DNA of 64,000 bases from Thalassoglobus polymorphus (GTDB taxonomy: Bacteria > Planctomycetota > Planctomycetia > Planctomycetales > Planctomycetaceae): positions 1,054,001 through 1,118,000 of the forward strand of contig NZ_CP036267.1 of NCBI RefSeq assembly GCF_007744255.1, read 5' to 3'. A program made the position numbers and the translations under genes. Below the pieces are notes generated by a model. It searched no databases. It was not told the origin of the DNA and saw only the letters and a list, made by a program, of their open reading frames with translations. Shown piece after piece: positions 6,928 through 16,753 of the stretch (the stretch's first letter is position 1; each line of letters starts with the position of its first letter).

Positions 6928-9171
6928 ATGGCCCTCGCAGCCATTGACTTGCAATCTGAAGCCTGGCATTTTGGGACATTGCTCATCGCACTGTTTCAAC
7001 CGTTGCTGGTGTTGATTTTGATCATTGGGTTCATTCTTGCATCCGCTCATTTACTCACCATGATCGGTACTCGCTGGGGGGATCGTCGTACGGAATCCAA
7101 GGCGTTTTTCTTTTCGATTGGTGTGCATGTTTTGCTGGCCTGTGGGCTGATTGCGTTGCTCCCGGAGTATCGGCAGCGAGTCTATGCAGACATTGTCAAC
7201 TTGGACGATGAACCGATCAGCATCCAGACTGTGCCTGATCGAACAGCTATGGAAAAGGTCGATCTGGAAGGTGGAAACACCCCGGTCTGGGATCAGATCA
7301 AGTCGAGTCAGAATCAGGAATGGGAACGTTTCGAGGCTCCTCCGCCAGACTTGACGAAGATTGACCAAGCACTCGACAAGCCGACCGAAGCTCTCGACCT
7401 GAAACCAGAACTCTCTTCTGATGCCGCTTTGCTCCCTTCCGAATCTCTCCCAGTGCCGTTACAGGAAATCACTGCAGAGAAAGGAGATCTCCAGGAAGCG
7501 GCCGTTGATGTCAACGTGGAGACGTTAGAGACACAAACTCGCGACGACAAAGAGACTTTCTCCGCTGTTGCAGATAGAATGTCTCGTCCGCTCATTGGAA
7601 TGAATGAGCTGAGTGATCTTGAAAAGCCGACTCAGGGAAGTGCGGATCGCCTCGCACCTCAACTCACCCGTGATACAACATCGCAGTCGTTGAATGCTCC
7701 CGTTTCACCTGAGGCAGTGCTGCAGCAGGCGCCAATTGATGAAATGATCGCTCGTCGTGAGTCCCCCGCACCGGTTTTGCAGGAAAGTGACTTGCTAGGT
7801 CAGGAAGCTGCGCAGCCAACAGAGTCTTCAACGAGTAGTTCTCAGGTCGATCCCAAAATTGCGAGGACTCAGTCGCTCAGGAATATCACAGAGAACGATG
7901 CACCGTCCATTGGACGTTATCGACCGTTAATGAAACCTGAAAGTCCCAACCCAGACCGGACGGACATCGGTTCTTCGATCAGCAGCCTGGGGCAGTTTGT
8001 CCCTGTTCCGGGTGAACGCCCACAGATGGTTCTCCCCGATGAAAAGCTGATTGCCCGCACCGACATCAACAGTGTGCCAAACGCATATATCTTAAGATCA
8101 GACGAACTTCGCCGGAAAGCGATTTTGAAATATGGCGGGTCCGAACGATCCGAGCAGGCTGTCGACTTGAGCCTGAAGTGGCTGGCTTCGGTTCAACATC
8201 CAGATGGGTATTGGGACGCCAGTAAGAATGGCTCTGGTAAGGTCGGCATCGACGACGATGGCATCGACCGAAAATTTGCAGGACGAGAGTCAGACACAGG
8301 CGTGACAGGACTCGCGGTTCTGGCGTTTCTTGGGAAGCTGAATACTGTGGATCAGGGGATTTATTCACCCAATGTGACGCGTGCTCTTCGCTGGCTCGTC
8401 GCGCAGCAAAGAACGATCGAGTGGCCCAACGGCGATAAAACCTCGGGATATCTGGGCGGGAACGCGACAGAGTTCTCCGGAGTGTATTGCCACGGGATGG
8501 CGACCTTTGCGATGGCTGAAGCGTATGCCGTATCGAAGGATAGCGAAGATGCCCAATTTTTAAGAAAGCCGTTAGAACGCGCCATCAACTTCATTTTGGC
8601 GACTCAAATCAACGATGGTGGCTGGCGGTATGTCAAAGGTCAGCCTGATGGCGATATGAGTATCTTTGGGTGGCAATTGATGGCTCTGAAAAGCGCTGAG
8701 GCTGCCGGGATTGAAATTCCGTTTGAAACCAAACATCGCATGATTAAGTTTCTCGATTCTCGACGCGTTGGTCGTTATCGAGGCTTAGCAGGCTATCGAG
8801 CTGGCGAGGCCCCCTCACCAGCCATGACCGCAGAAGCTCTCTTCTGTCGACAGATGTTAGGGATCGACACCGACCTGACTGCAACCGACGAAGCAGTTCG
8901 ATATCTGCTTGCGAACAGGCCGAGTCGGACCTCACTGAATCTCTATTATTGGTATTACGGATCTCTGGCAATGCACAAGAGGGGCGGTCGAGACTGGGAG
9001 CAATGGAACACCGCTCTGCGCGACCTGCTCGTCCAAGAGCAACGGACCGTCGGCCCACAAGCAGGCAGCTGGGACCCGCGCGGCGTCTGGGGAAACTACG
9101 GCGGCAGAATCTATTCCACCGCCGTCGCAACTTTAAGCCTCGAAGTCTATTACCGCTACCTACGGCCATAA
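6928..9171 (+). CDS. Membrane-anchored TonB-like / alpha,alpha-toroid (prenyltransferase-repeat) fusion protein
   Basis: A 747-residue protein. The start at 6928 is preceded by AAGGAGG at 6914-6920. There are two membrane segments: residues 16-46, and 59-78 containing S63-I-G-V-H67, the SxxxH pattern of the TonB membrane helix that contacts ExbB/ExbD. A long Pro/Glu/Gln/Asp-rich, probably extended periplasmic region (about 85-390) follows. The C-terminal part (about 400-745) is an alpha,alpha-toroid of the prenyltransferase/squalene-cyclase repeat type, with QW-like motifs SVQHPDGYWD and ATQINDGGWRY, and further blocks MSIFGWQLMALKSAEAAG, LYYWYYGSLAMHKRGG and AGSWDPRG. The class II cyclase signature DxDDTA is not present, so cyclase activity is not supported. 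Toroid proteins of this type are common in planctomycetes and have no known function. Its coupling to ExbD immediately upstream suggests an energy-driven envelope role. Confidence 0.75.
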   Translation: MALAAIDLQSEAWHFGTLLIALFQPLLVLILIIGFILASAHLLTMIGTRWGDRRTESKAFFFSIGVHVLLACGLIALLPEYRQRVYADIVNLDDEPISIQTVPDRTAMEKVDLEGGNTPVWDQIKSSQNQEWERFEAPPPDLTKIDQALDKPTEALDLKPELSSDAALLPSESLPVPLQEITAEKGDLQEAAVDVNVETLETQTRDDKETFSAVADRMSRPLIGMNELSDLEKPTQGSADRLAPQLTRDTTSQSLNAPVSPEAVLQQAPIDEMIARRESPAPVLQESDLLGQEAAQPTESSTSSSQVDPKIARTQSLRNITENDAPSIGRYRPLMKPESPNPDRTDIGSSISSLGQFVPVPGERPQMVLPDEKLIARTDINSVPNAYILRSDELRRKAILKYGGSERSEQAVDLSLKWLASVQHPDGYWDASKNGSGKVGIDDDGIDRKFAGRESDTGVTGLAVLAFLGKLNTVDQGIYSPNVTRALRWLVAQQRTIEWPNGDKTSGYLGGNATEFSGVYCHGMATFAMAEAYAVSKDSEDAQFLRKPLERAINFILATQINDGGWRYVKGQPDGDMSIFGWQLMALKSAEAAGIEIPFETKHRMIKFLDSRRVGRYRGLAGYRAGEAPSPAMTAEALFCRQMLGIDTDLTATDEAVRYLLANRPSRTSLNLYYWYYGSLAMHKRGGRDWEQWNTALRDLLVQEQRTVGPQAGSWDPRGVWGNYGGRIYSTAVATLSLEVYYRYLRP

Positions 9172-9295
9172 GCCTCTAAAGTTTCAATTCAGTCGCAGTT
9201 TCGGAGGTGTGACGGCACCGGCACCGGTCGTGTCCTTTGCTGTCATCTGGCACTAACCGCTCCTGGAAATATCGCCAACTCACGAATTGGGGTGG

Positions 9296-11188
9296 TTAAG
9301 GTTGCTTGGGATTTACTGTCCAGACTCGACAGAGGGTGCCTTGGTTGATGAATCCTTTGGGGGCTGTTGATGTGGTCGTGTAGTGTCTTTCGCCGCTCGA
9401 TGGGTTCTTGAATTCAAACAATGGTAATGTGGTCGCAGGTGCTTCAGGCTGGTTTGCTGGTATTGCGTAGAAGAGCGGTTTTCCTTCATGCGGATTTGCA
9501 GATAAGTGTTGAGAGCCATTCGTCAGGGTTGTGTAGATGGGGATGTTTTGCGAGGTCTTTCGGTCTTGTGCGAAGAACACTAAATCTTTGCGGTCGGGGA
9601 TCTGGTCGACGGAAGTTCGCGGTCCAAGTGACTCTTTGTTCTCAGCGTCCATGGTTCGATAAACTGGCACCGGGAGTGCCAGACGCTCGTCAGCGAGGTC
9701 GAGGCGATACATCACCTGGTTGTAATCGTATCGTGGAGTTTGGTCTTTGTTGTCTGTGAACGTGTGAGTGTAAGTTCCTTCGAAGTAGATAATACGCCCG
9801 TCTTCCTGATCGAACATTGGGTGTTGTTTGGGGTTGTAGAAGCTGTAGTTGTTGTGGGTGACTATCTTTTGGGCGTATTGCCACGGACCAAGAGGAGTGT
9901 TGGCTTCGGCGTACCAGATTTCTCCCAAAGGTGATGAACCAAAGAGTTCGAGCATGATGCAGACCCAGCGTTGCCGGTGCTCGTTCCAGTAGACCGATCC
10001 ACCATGACAATTCAAAGCCCGACCTGTGTTGAGGTCAAAGAGTCGAAACTGCAGGTCGTTTGGTTTGAGAAGACCTGAATTCACCATTGACGCTTGTGAT
10101 TTCGAGTCGAGTGTGGGGAGACCTTTCTTCCAGGAGTATCTGACTGCCCCCTGTTCGTCATGGTCGATGAGCGGCTTATTTGGGGGGCTTCCAGCTTTCA
10201 GGCAAGTGTAAGTTTCGTACTGCGACAAGTCCTTGTAAGCTTCGGCGGTCGCTGGGACTCGGACGGTTGGAAATGGGAGGCAGAAATAGAGATACTCCAG
10301 ACCGTTCTCAGTCACTTTCAGCGGATGTCCATTCGGGTAAAGAGGAGTGCTCAACGGGAATGTTTTCACTTGTCGAAACTCTTCCGCAGCCACATCGAAT
10401 TCAATGATCCCTCTTTCGTAGGTTTCTAAAGGAGGCTCGATTTTCGCGTAGCTGGCGAGGAGTTTTTCATGCTGATTCTTGTCCTTCAAAGCAATTAACC
10501 CGCCTATCCAGGTCGGCCCTTTTCCGGGCATGTCAGCGGTCGCTTTGGCGAGGCCGTTGGGGCCTTTGAAATAGTTGAGATTCACTCCCACATCGGGTGA
10601 GAGTCCACCGTCGTTCGGGAGTTTAGTTGTCGCTCCCGGGACATCGAAAATTCCTAACGGATGAGCAGGCAGGTTCGTGTCTCCCCAGAACCAGTAGATG
10701 CGGTCGTTGAAAACCGTGTTCACGACACTGTCTGAACCAAGCACCCCGGCATTCAGGACTGGCTCTGCAAGCGGGACATCGTCACCAAGCAACAGGCTGT
10801 CGCGGTAGATTCCTCCTCCAGTGACACGATAAAGACGCTCAGCGATGTTGAGTCGCTTCAGCTTCAAGACCGCTTTCCCTCCGGGAGTGATTTCGAATGA
10901 CTTTCCCTGAAAACCAAACCCTGCCTGGGGGGATTCGTACCCGTGGCTGAAGACTTTGAAATAGACTCGTTGGTTCATGAGCCCCGGCTCGTGAAATGCC
11001 ACGACGCCAGCTGAATCGGTGACGAACCGGATATGATTGACAGTGGTGAGTTCGACTAAAGGGATCCCACGGTTCGTTTCTGCATCGACAACCGTGATCC
11101 GAAAATAATCATTCGCGGAAGCAATGGGGGGGCCCAGTGTCATCGCAAGCCAAATGAGAAGGATGGTCTTCGAAATTGTTTTGCTCAT
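9296..11188 (-). CDS. Secreted beta-propeller protein with N-terminal carboxypeptidase-regulatory-like domain
   Basis: A 630-residue protein with a clear signal peptide (residues 1-25, ending PPIASA). Residues about 28-115 look like a carboxypeptidase regulatory-like (Ig-type) domain: FRITVVDAETNRGIPLVEL, TDSAGVVAFHEPG, then the conserved end GGKAVLKLKR. The main part (about 120-575) has repeated aromatic-rich blocks (DRIYWFWGDTNLP, NGLEYLYFCLPFPTV, QEDGRIIYFEGTYTHTF) typical of propellers related to glycoside-hydrolase-like five-blade folds. The last 45 residues (LPLFEFKNPSSGERHYTTT...) resemble the short HYTT repeat domain (DUF5648-like). Carbohydrate binding or cleavage is possible, but I see no assignable catalytic residues. 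It is convergent with the toroid gene. Confidence 0.65.
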   Translation of the reverse strand: MSKTISKTILLIWLAMTLGPPIASANDYFRITVVDAETNRGIPLVELTTVNHIRFVTDSAGVVAFHEPGLMNQRVYFKVFSHGYESPQAGFGFQGKSFEITPGGKAVLKLKRLNIAERLYRVTGGGIYRDSLLLGDDVPLAEPVLNAGVLGSDSVVNTVFNDRIYWFWGDTNLPAHPLGIFDVPGATTKLPNDGGLSPDVGVNLNYFKGPNGLAKATADMPGKGPTWIGGLIALKDKNQHEKLLASYAKIEPPLETYERGIIEFDVAAEEFRQVKTFPLSTPLYPNGHPLKVTENGLEYLYFCLPFPTVRVPATAEAYKDLSQYETYTCLKAGSPPNKPLIDHDEQGAVRYSWKKGLPTLDSKSQASMVNSGLLKPNDLQFRLFDLNTGRALNCHGGSVYWNEHRQRWVCIMLELFGSSPLGEIWYAEANTPLGPWQYAQKIVTHNNYSFYNPKQHPMFDQEDGRIIYFEGTYTHTFTDNKDQTPRYDYNQVMYRLDLADERLALPVPVYRTMDAENKESLGPRTSVDQIPDRKDLVFFAQDRKTSQNIPIYTTLTNGSQHLSANPHEGKPLFYAIPANQPEAPATTLPLFEFKNPSSGERHYTTTSTAPKGFINQGTLCRVWTVNPKQP

Positions 11189-11733
11189 ACGGTCCGGAAC
11201 CTGCGTGCGATATGATCAAGGTGAACTCTTTGTGTGCCAAACTGGTCGAGAGGGATCGCTCCACGATACGCTGGCAGCCGTCGGCACTCAACTATTTTCC
11301 TTGTTCGCTCAGTTTCTCTGAGCGGCTGAGGAGATAGTGTCTTAAGCAGGATTGTATCAATTCAGGTCGACTTCATTATCGAATGCTGTCAGCGATGTGG
11401 GCGGTTTCGATGATTGCCGTGCTCGCTGGGAGGTAGAGCACGAAAACCGATTCAAAAAAAATCTAGACAAGAAGGCGAGCCTGCCAGGATTGGTGCTGTC
11501 GAAATCGATCAGCACATCGAAGGAAAATTCTTCATTTTTCTGACACCAGCGGTGGCTGGGCTGGGTATCGAAGGTGACACTCTTGGTGGATCCTTGTTCT
11601 TTCGGTCTTTTTTTCAAAGAATGCCGAAACGGAAGAGGCCGCTTGGAGTTATACACAAGTTAGGAAGCAGTCGTTGATTTCAGACTAGGGGAGCGACCTC
11701 TCTGTCATTTGAGATTTGGTCATCAGGTTGAAT
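11189..11733. other. 545-bp divergent intergenic region
   Basis: I see no gene. Promoters for both flanking genes should lie here. A 7-bp inverted repeat, CGTGCTC (11418-11424) with GAGCACG (11436-11442), encloses GCTGGGAGGTA, which weakly resembles part of the dispersed repeat fragment at 56884-56921. No function is assigned. Confidence 0.4.
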
Positions 11734-13419
11734 ATGAAGAATCGAAATTCAAAAATTTCTCTGTTTGCAATCATCGTGGCGGGTCTGCTTGCGATTCATC
11801 CAGCAAATGTCTTTGGGCAGGATGATCTCGAAGAAGATTTCGGTCCGCGCCTTCCGTTTGCGGCGGTCGCTGTGAAAAACATCGATCAGTCACTGACGAA
11901 TGTTGCAGCGATGTTCGATGCCACCGGTCGGTCGGATATGACCGATATGATCAACGACTTCCTGAGCGACAAAGCAGGGAATCTGGAAGGAATCAGTCGT
12001 ACGAAGCCGTTTGGGTTCATGTTCTTTCTGAGCGATTCGCTCCCTCCGCAGCCAGTTCGTGTTGCGTTTATCCCGGTCGATGACATGGATGCTTTTATTC
12101 GGACTGCTTCTCTGGGACCTGCGAAACCGGAAAAAGTAGAAGGAAAAGAGAACGTCTACAGGTTTCCATTCGGGCGACGGAATCGTGGCGTGAATATGGT
12201 TGTTGAGAACGGTTATGCCTTTGCGGCTTCGGATGAATCGATGCTGGAGGATCTGCCTGATCCTGAAGAGATCGTGCGGAGTATGGTCGCCCGTTACGAT
12301 GTGAGCGCTTCTGCGATGCTGGGAAATATTCAGCCGTTGATGAAAGATTTCTTCATCGCGACCCTGCAATCGAGTTCGCAGGCAGAATTGCAACAACGCG
12401 ACGATGAGTCGGAGGCGGCTCACCAGATGCGAAAAGCGAGTGGACAAAGTGTTCTGGAGTTGATGACTCAGGTTCTTCGCGATGGCGAACAGATCACCGT
12501 TGGTTTGGAAGCCAAGCCTGAAGAAAAGATGGCAGCCATTGAATTACTCGTCGACGCGACCCCAGAAAGTGAATTCTCTGAATTCATGAAAAACATCGGC
12601 GGACGCAAAAGTATCTTCGAGCCACTTCAATCAGACACAAACCCACTGACTCTGACAATTTCCTGGAAAATGGATCGTCGAGAGAAAGAGGCGATGATTG
12701 GTCTCGTTAAAGGCCTCGAACTGGCTCTGGGTGAGCAACTCCCGGAGACGTTCTTGGCGTCGATCGGCCGTATTGCAGATTCGTTGCGTGCGACTGCCGA
12801 GCAAGAACACATCAATGGTGTCTTTCAGTTTATTCCGATTGAACGTGATGAATTCGCTTTGATCGGTGGCCTCAAATTAGTTGGGGCGCAAACGTTTGGG
12901 ACGGCGCTCAGAGACCTTCTCTCAGGTGTTGGAGAGCTTGAGGGAATCGAATCTGTGGAGCTTGATGTTCATGAACATCAAAACGTGATGTTCCATCGTC
13001 TTGTCGCCACCAATGCACGTGAGGAAGATCTGCGAATTTATGGCGGTCATCCGAGTGTCTACTTAGGTTCTGGGAATGGAATTTTCTGGTTTGGGATTGG
13101 AGGGGATAAGTTACTCTCCGAACTTGATTTCGCGATTGATCTCCTGCTCGAAACTCCCCCTGGAACTCTTGAAGGAAGTACCGCTCCACTTCAAGTTGTC
13201 TTCCGACTATTGCCCTGGATGAATTTGCCAGCACCGGAAAACGCGAACCAGAATGGTCGTGAACTCGCATTTGAAGCTATTGAGAAAGGTCAAGATGCGG
13301 TCCGAATTGATATTCGTCCGACCGAAACCGGGGGCCGGGTTCGAATGCAGTTTGAAGAAGGTTTTGTCCGGCTTCTTGGATTGACTCTGGCCCAGCTATA
13401 TGACAGAAGTCAGCTGTAA
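11734..13419 (+). CDS. Secreted protein of unknown function
   Basis: A 561-residue protein starting at ATG 11734; an upstream in-frame TTG at 11716 is less likely. Residues 1-29 form a signal peptide (basic start, hydrophobic core IIVAGLLAIHPA, end VFGQ). The rest has no membrane helix. It contains repeated patterns of 'I-x-x-S-L' helices and strands, and two segments that each speak of a similar fold (residues about 35-190 and 290-440), suggesting an internal duplication. I do not recognise the family. Proteins of this general look (acidic, secreted, 500-600 residues) are common in planctomycetes. It stands alone between divergent and convergent neighbours. Confidence 0.6.
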   Translation: MKNRNSKISLFAIIVAGLLAIHPANVFGQDDLEEDFGPRLPFAAVAVKNIDQSLTNVAAMFDATGRSDMTDMINDFLSDKAGNLEGISRTKPFGFMFFLSDSLPPQPVRVAFIPVDDMDAFIRTASLGPAKPEKVEGKENVYRFPFGRRNRGVNMVVENGYAFAASDESMLEDLPDPEEIVRSMVARYDVSASAMLGNIQPLMKDFFIATLQSSSQAELQQRDDESEAAHQMRKASGQSVLELMTQVLRDGEQITVGLEAKPEEKMAAIELLVDATPESEFSEFMKNIGGRKSIFEPLQSDTNPLTLTISWKMDRREKEAMIGLVKGLELALGEQLPETFLASIGRIADSLRATAEQEHINGVFQFIPIERDEFALIGGLKLVGAQTFGTALRDLLSGVGELEGIESVELDVHEHQNVMFHRLVATNAREEDLRIYGGHPSVYLGSGNGIFWFGIGGDKLLSELDFAIDLLLETPPGTLEGSTAPLQVVFRLLPWMNLPAPENANQNGRELAFEAIEKGQDAVRIDIRPTETGGRVRMQFEEGFVRLLGLTLAQLYDRSQL

Positions 13420-13607
13420 GATGCTTTCTGGTAAGTGCTTACTGTTGTTAGATCGTTGCAGGGGATGCTGCGAAGTCTGAATTTGTTGGCCGGATTTCTC
13501 TCTCCGGCCCAGTTGAGATTCAGGCACTCGTCGGAGTACAATCGGCGTTCAATCGAACACGTCGTTACGAAGGCGATGTGACACCGTTTCCTGCAGGAGT
13601 CACCGAG

Positions 13608-14567
13608 ATGGCAAACGATCAACACTCTAAGAATTCTCAGCCGAGCGGGATTTCTCGACGAGACTGGATGAGATGGTCCGCCTCCAGCGTGGCAGCGGCT
13701 GTCGCAGTCGGAAGTCAAGCAGTCGGAAGTCAAACGGCTGAGGCTGCGAAAGATCAGGAGACGCAAGGCAAGACGGAGCCGGTTGCCAAAAACAATCGGA
13801 TCAAGCAGTCTCTCGTCAATTGGTGCTACAACAAAGCCTGGCCGGATGTTGATGAGTATTGCAATGTCGCTGTGAGACTCGGATGTCAGAGCATTGAATT
13901 GATCGACCCTAAGCATTGGCCGACTTTGAAGAAGCATGGCCTGACATGTGCGATCTCGGGGAGTCATGGTTTTCAGACGGGCTTCAATAACCGAGATGAG
14001 TGGGACGAATGTCTCGCCAGGTTGCGCGAACGTATTCGTCAATGTAAAGAGTTCGGCGTCAAAAGCGTGATCACATTCACAGGCATGGCAAACGGACTTT
14101 CCAAAGAAGATGGTGCAAAAAACTGCGTCGAAGGTTTGAAGAAAATTGCAGGTGATGCCGAGAAGAACGATGTGACTGTCTGCCTTGAGATGCTCAACAC
14201 GCGAGACGATTCGCACCCAATGAAAGGGCATCCGGGGTATCAGGGAGATCATTGCGATTATTGCATCGACATTCTCAAAGAGGTCGGCTCGTCGCACGTG
14301 AAATTGCTGTTCGATATTTATCATGTGCAAATCATGGATGGTGATGTCATCCGCCGAATCAGAGAACACAAAGACTGGCTGGGACATATTCACACAGCTG
14401 GAAATCCGGGTCGAGCAGAACTCGACGATGTACAAGAGATCAATTACCCCGCCGTCATGAAGGCACTTCTGGATGTTGGATACACTGGGTATGTCGGGCA
14501 GGAATTTATTCCGACTCGTGACCCTTGGGGTGGTCTCGCAGAGGCGGTCGCTTTGTGTGACGTTTAA
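13608..14567 (+). CDS. Tat-exported TIM-barrel protein, hydroxypyruvate-isomerase-like
   Basis: A 319-residue protein (ATG 13608 with AGGAG about 10 bp upstream; an in-frame GTG at 13578 would add ten residues). The N-terminus has a twin-arginine signal (SRRDW at residues 18-22, then an Ala-rich hydrophobic stretch). The mature part matches the xylose-isomerase-like TIM-barrel / hydroxypyruvate isomerase family: VCLEMLNTRDD, LLFDIYHVQIMDGDVIRRI, WLGHIHTAGNPGRAELDD, EINYPAVMKALLDVGYTGYVGQEFIP. The metal-binding and catalytic acidic residues (the Glu in CLEM, the Asp in LLFD, the Glu in GQEF) are present. The true substrate is unknown; the family interconverts or epimerises sugars and ketoacids. 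Tat export suggests a folded, metal-bound enzyme acting outside the cytoplasm. A perfect 15-bp tandem duplication (13704-13733) lies in the signal region. Confidence 0.8.
   Translation: MANDQHSKNSQPSGISRRDWMRWSASSVAAAVAVGSQAVGSQTAEAAKDQETQGKTEPVAKNNRIKQSLVNWCYNKAWPDVDEYCNVAVRLGCQSIELIDPKHWPTLKKHGLTCAISGSHGFQTGFNNRDEWDECLARLRERIRQCKEFGVKSVITFTGMANGLSKEDGAKNCVEGLKKIAGDAEKNDVTVCLEMLNTRDDSHPMKGHPGYQGDHCDYCIDILKEVGSSHVKLLFDIYHVQIMDGDVIRRIREHKDWLGHIHTAGNPGRAELDDVQEINYPAVMKALLDVGYTGYVGQEFIPTRDPWGGLAEAVALCDV
13704..13733 (+). repeat. 15-bp tandem duplication (2 copies) in the Tat signal region
   Basis: GCAGTCGGAAGTCAA occurs twice in direct tandem (13704-13718, 13719-13733), in frame, encoding AVGSQ twice. 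Confidence 0.9.
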
Positions 14568-14720
14568 GTCCACGCAATGAGCCTTTCCTGAGCCGCTGGT
14601 TTGTCCGGTTGTGGGGGGGAACTGCCAACTTCCAGTCAAGTCTTCCAGAGAGTCACGGCATTGCGTGAATTCGCTGTGTTGTTGCTGTTGTTATTCTTTC
14701 ACGTTCATTTAGTACGATTT

Positions 14721-16628
14721 ATGTCTTCTACTCACACGGATGTTGAAACCCGAATTCATCAGCTTTCTGCCAGCGTGATCAACAAGATCGCTGCCGGGGA
14801 AGTGATTGAACGTCCTGCAAGTGTTGTGAAGGAGTTACTTGAGAACTCCGTCGATGCACTCTCGACCCGAATTGAGGTCGACATTGAGCAGGGTGGTGCA
14901 GAACTGATTCGCATCGTTGATGACGGCGAAGGGATTCATCCCGACGATATTGAACTTTCCATTGCCAGCCACGCCACCAGTAAAATTGCAGACGCTGATG
15001 ATCTATTTAGCGTGCGCACCATGGGTTTTCGTGGTGAGGCACTGGCGTCCATATCGGAGGTCTCACACTTCCGGCTTAGAACCAAGCAGCATGGTCAGCA
15101 GGTCGGCACGGAAATGGAGGTCAATGGTGGGATCGTTAAAGAGCCGAAAACATGCGGATGTCCAGAGGGAACGCAAATTGAAGTTCGACAGCTGTTCTGT
15201 AACACACCCGTGCGACGTAAGTTTTTGAAGACACAGGCGACCGAGTTTGGCCACATCTCCGAACAGTTCACGCGTGTTGCTCTCGCGAATCCAAACTTAC
15301 ACATGGTGCTGCGGCACAATGGGAAAACCGTTTATGAACTCCCTGCGACGCATCGATTTATCGAGAGATTGGAGTTGTTCTACGGCAGCGAACTCGCTCA
15401 AAACCTCATTTGGGTTGAAGCAGAACATGAGGGGACGCGGCTGTGGGGCTATGTTGCGCATCCGTCACAAAGTAAATCGACTCGTAAGGGGCAGTACCTG
15501 TTTTTGAATGGCCGCTGGATTCAGGATCGTTCATTGCAACACGCCTTGGGCGAAGGCTATCGCGGTTTGGTGATGATCGGTCGTCAGCCGATTGCGTTTC
15601 TGTTTCTGGATTTGAATCCGGAACTTGTCGACGTGAACGTTCACCCCACGAAATCGGAAGTTCGCTTCCGGGATTCCCAGGTGCTGTACCGGTTGATGCT
15701 CTCAACGTTGCGGAACAAATTTCTGTCGATGGATCTCGATTCCAAGCTTTCCGTCGATCGTGCTCAGCCCGAAGCTTCCGGCCCGAAGTCGGAACCACAG
15801 GAAATGCAGCGCGAGCTGGTTTCGTGGGCGAAGAATCAACTCGATGAACAGAAGAGTCATGGCTCGCTGTTTGAAGCTGTCTCCAAACTGGCTGGCCCCG
15901 AAGTTGGCCCCGCGCCGTCGCAACCTTCGGCAGAACAATTACAGAGTGGGCCTTCACTCGGTGGAGCATCGGGAACAGAGGTTCCGAGTAAGCCTGGTGG
16001 TGTCACCCATATCGAGTCGATCGAAGCGAGCGAGCATCCTGCGAGCGCGGCTGCGGAAATTCGTGCGATGCAGATTCACGATTGCTATCTCGTCGTCGAA
16101 TCGACTGACGGCCTCACAGTGATTGATCAGCATGCACTGCATGAGCGGATCATGTATGAGCAACTCCGGCGACGAATTCTCTCTGGCGGTGTTGAAGTCC
16201 AGAAACTGTTGATTCCGCTGACTGTTGAGCTTTCGAGTCGTGAGGCGAGTACGCTTCTCGATCAGGAGGATTTGTTGAAGGAACTCGGTCTGCATATTCA
16301 GGAGTTTGGCGGAAGCACGATTGCTCTGACCGGTTACCCCACGCTGCTCGCCAAGGCTGACCCCAAGTCGCTCCTCCGAGACATTGTTGATCTGCTGGAG
16401 TCGTCTGGTCGCAAACTTGAACGACGTGACTTAATCGATGAACTGCTGCACATGATGTCTTGCAAGGCTGCCATCAAGGCGGGGCAGCGACTGACCTTCG
16501 AAGAAATGGAATCATTGCTGGCTCAGCGTCATCTCTGTGACGACCATCACCATTGCCCCCATGGTCGCCCGACCGCATTGAAACTCTCCCGAGATGAACT
16601 CGATCGCCAATTCGGTCGACTTGGGTGA
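14721..16628 (+). CDS. mutL: DNA mismatch repair protein MutL with endonuclease motif
   Basis: A 635-residue MutL. The start at ATG 14721 gives the usual N-terminus just before IHQLSASVINKIAAGEVIER; a longer frame from 14601 has an unrelated hydrophobic leader and is rejected. GHKL ATPase motifs are visible: KELLENSVDA, IVDDGEGI and TMGFRGEALASI. The C-terminal dimerisation/endonuclease domain has the metal-binding motif DQHA-x2-E-x4-E (D469 to E480) plus CKAAIKAG and CPHGRPT (C612 region). MutL should therefore nick DNA itself, as in bacteria without MutH. A low-complexity linker spans about residues 345-440. No mutS is in the window. Confidence 0.95.
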   Translation: MSSTHTDVETRIHQLSASVINKIAAGEVIERPASVVKELLENSVDALSTRIEVDIEQGGAELIRIVDDGEGIHPDDIELSIASHATSKIADADDLFSVRTMGFRGEALASISEVSHFRLRTKQHGQQVGTEMEVNGGIVKEPKTCGCPEGTQIEVRQLFCNTPVRRKFLKTQATEFGHISEQFTRVALANPNLHMVLRHNGKTVYELPATHRFIERLELFYGSELAQNLIWVEAEHEGTRLWGYVAHPSQSKSTRKGQYLFLNGRWIQDRSLQHALGEGYRGLVMIGRQPIAFLFLDLNPELVDVNVHPTKSEVRFRDSQVLYRLMLSTLRNKFLSMDLDSKLSVDRAQPEASGPKSEPQEMQRELVSWAKNQLDEQKSHGSLFEAVSKLAGPEVGPAPSQPSAEQLQSGPSLGGASGTEVPSKPGGVTHIESIEASEHPASAAAEIRAMQIHDCYLVVESTDGLTVIDQHALHERIMYEQLRRRILSGGVEVQKLLIPLTVELSSREASTLLDQEDLLKELGLHIQEFGGSTIALTGYPTLLAKADPKSLLRDIVDLLESSGRKLERRDLIDELLHMMSCKAAIKAGQRLTFEEMESLLAQRHLCDDHHHCPHGRPTALKLSRDELDRQFGRLG

Positions 16629-16753
16629 TCAAAAGAAATTTCAACGGATCAGACTTTCTGGACAGCCCCGCTTTTCTCTGCTTTTCAGTAGCGATAGGAT
16701 ATGTAGACGAATATCCCACCTAGCCTCGCCCTCCGAGAAGACCTTCCAACGGA

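Noticed and set aside
6928-9171. Squalene-hopene cyclase
   Set aside because: Although QW-like repeats are present, the DxDDTA catalytic motif is absent and the protein has a membrane anchor and a long linker; a cyclase call is not supported.
13410-14639. Long minus-strand open frame (409 codons) opposite the TIM-barrel gene
   Set aside because: It overlaps a gene with clear family motifs on the plus strand, has no motif of its own, and looks like an antisense shadow rich in Arg, Ser and His.
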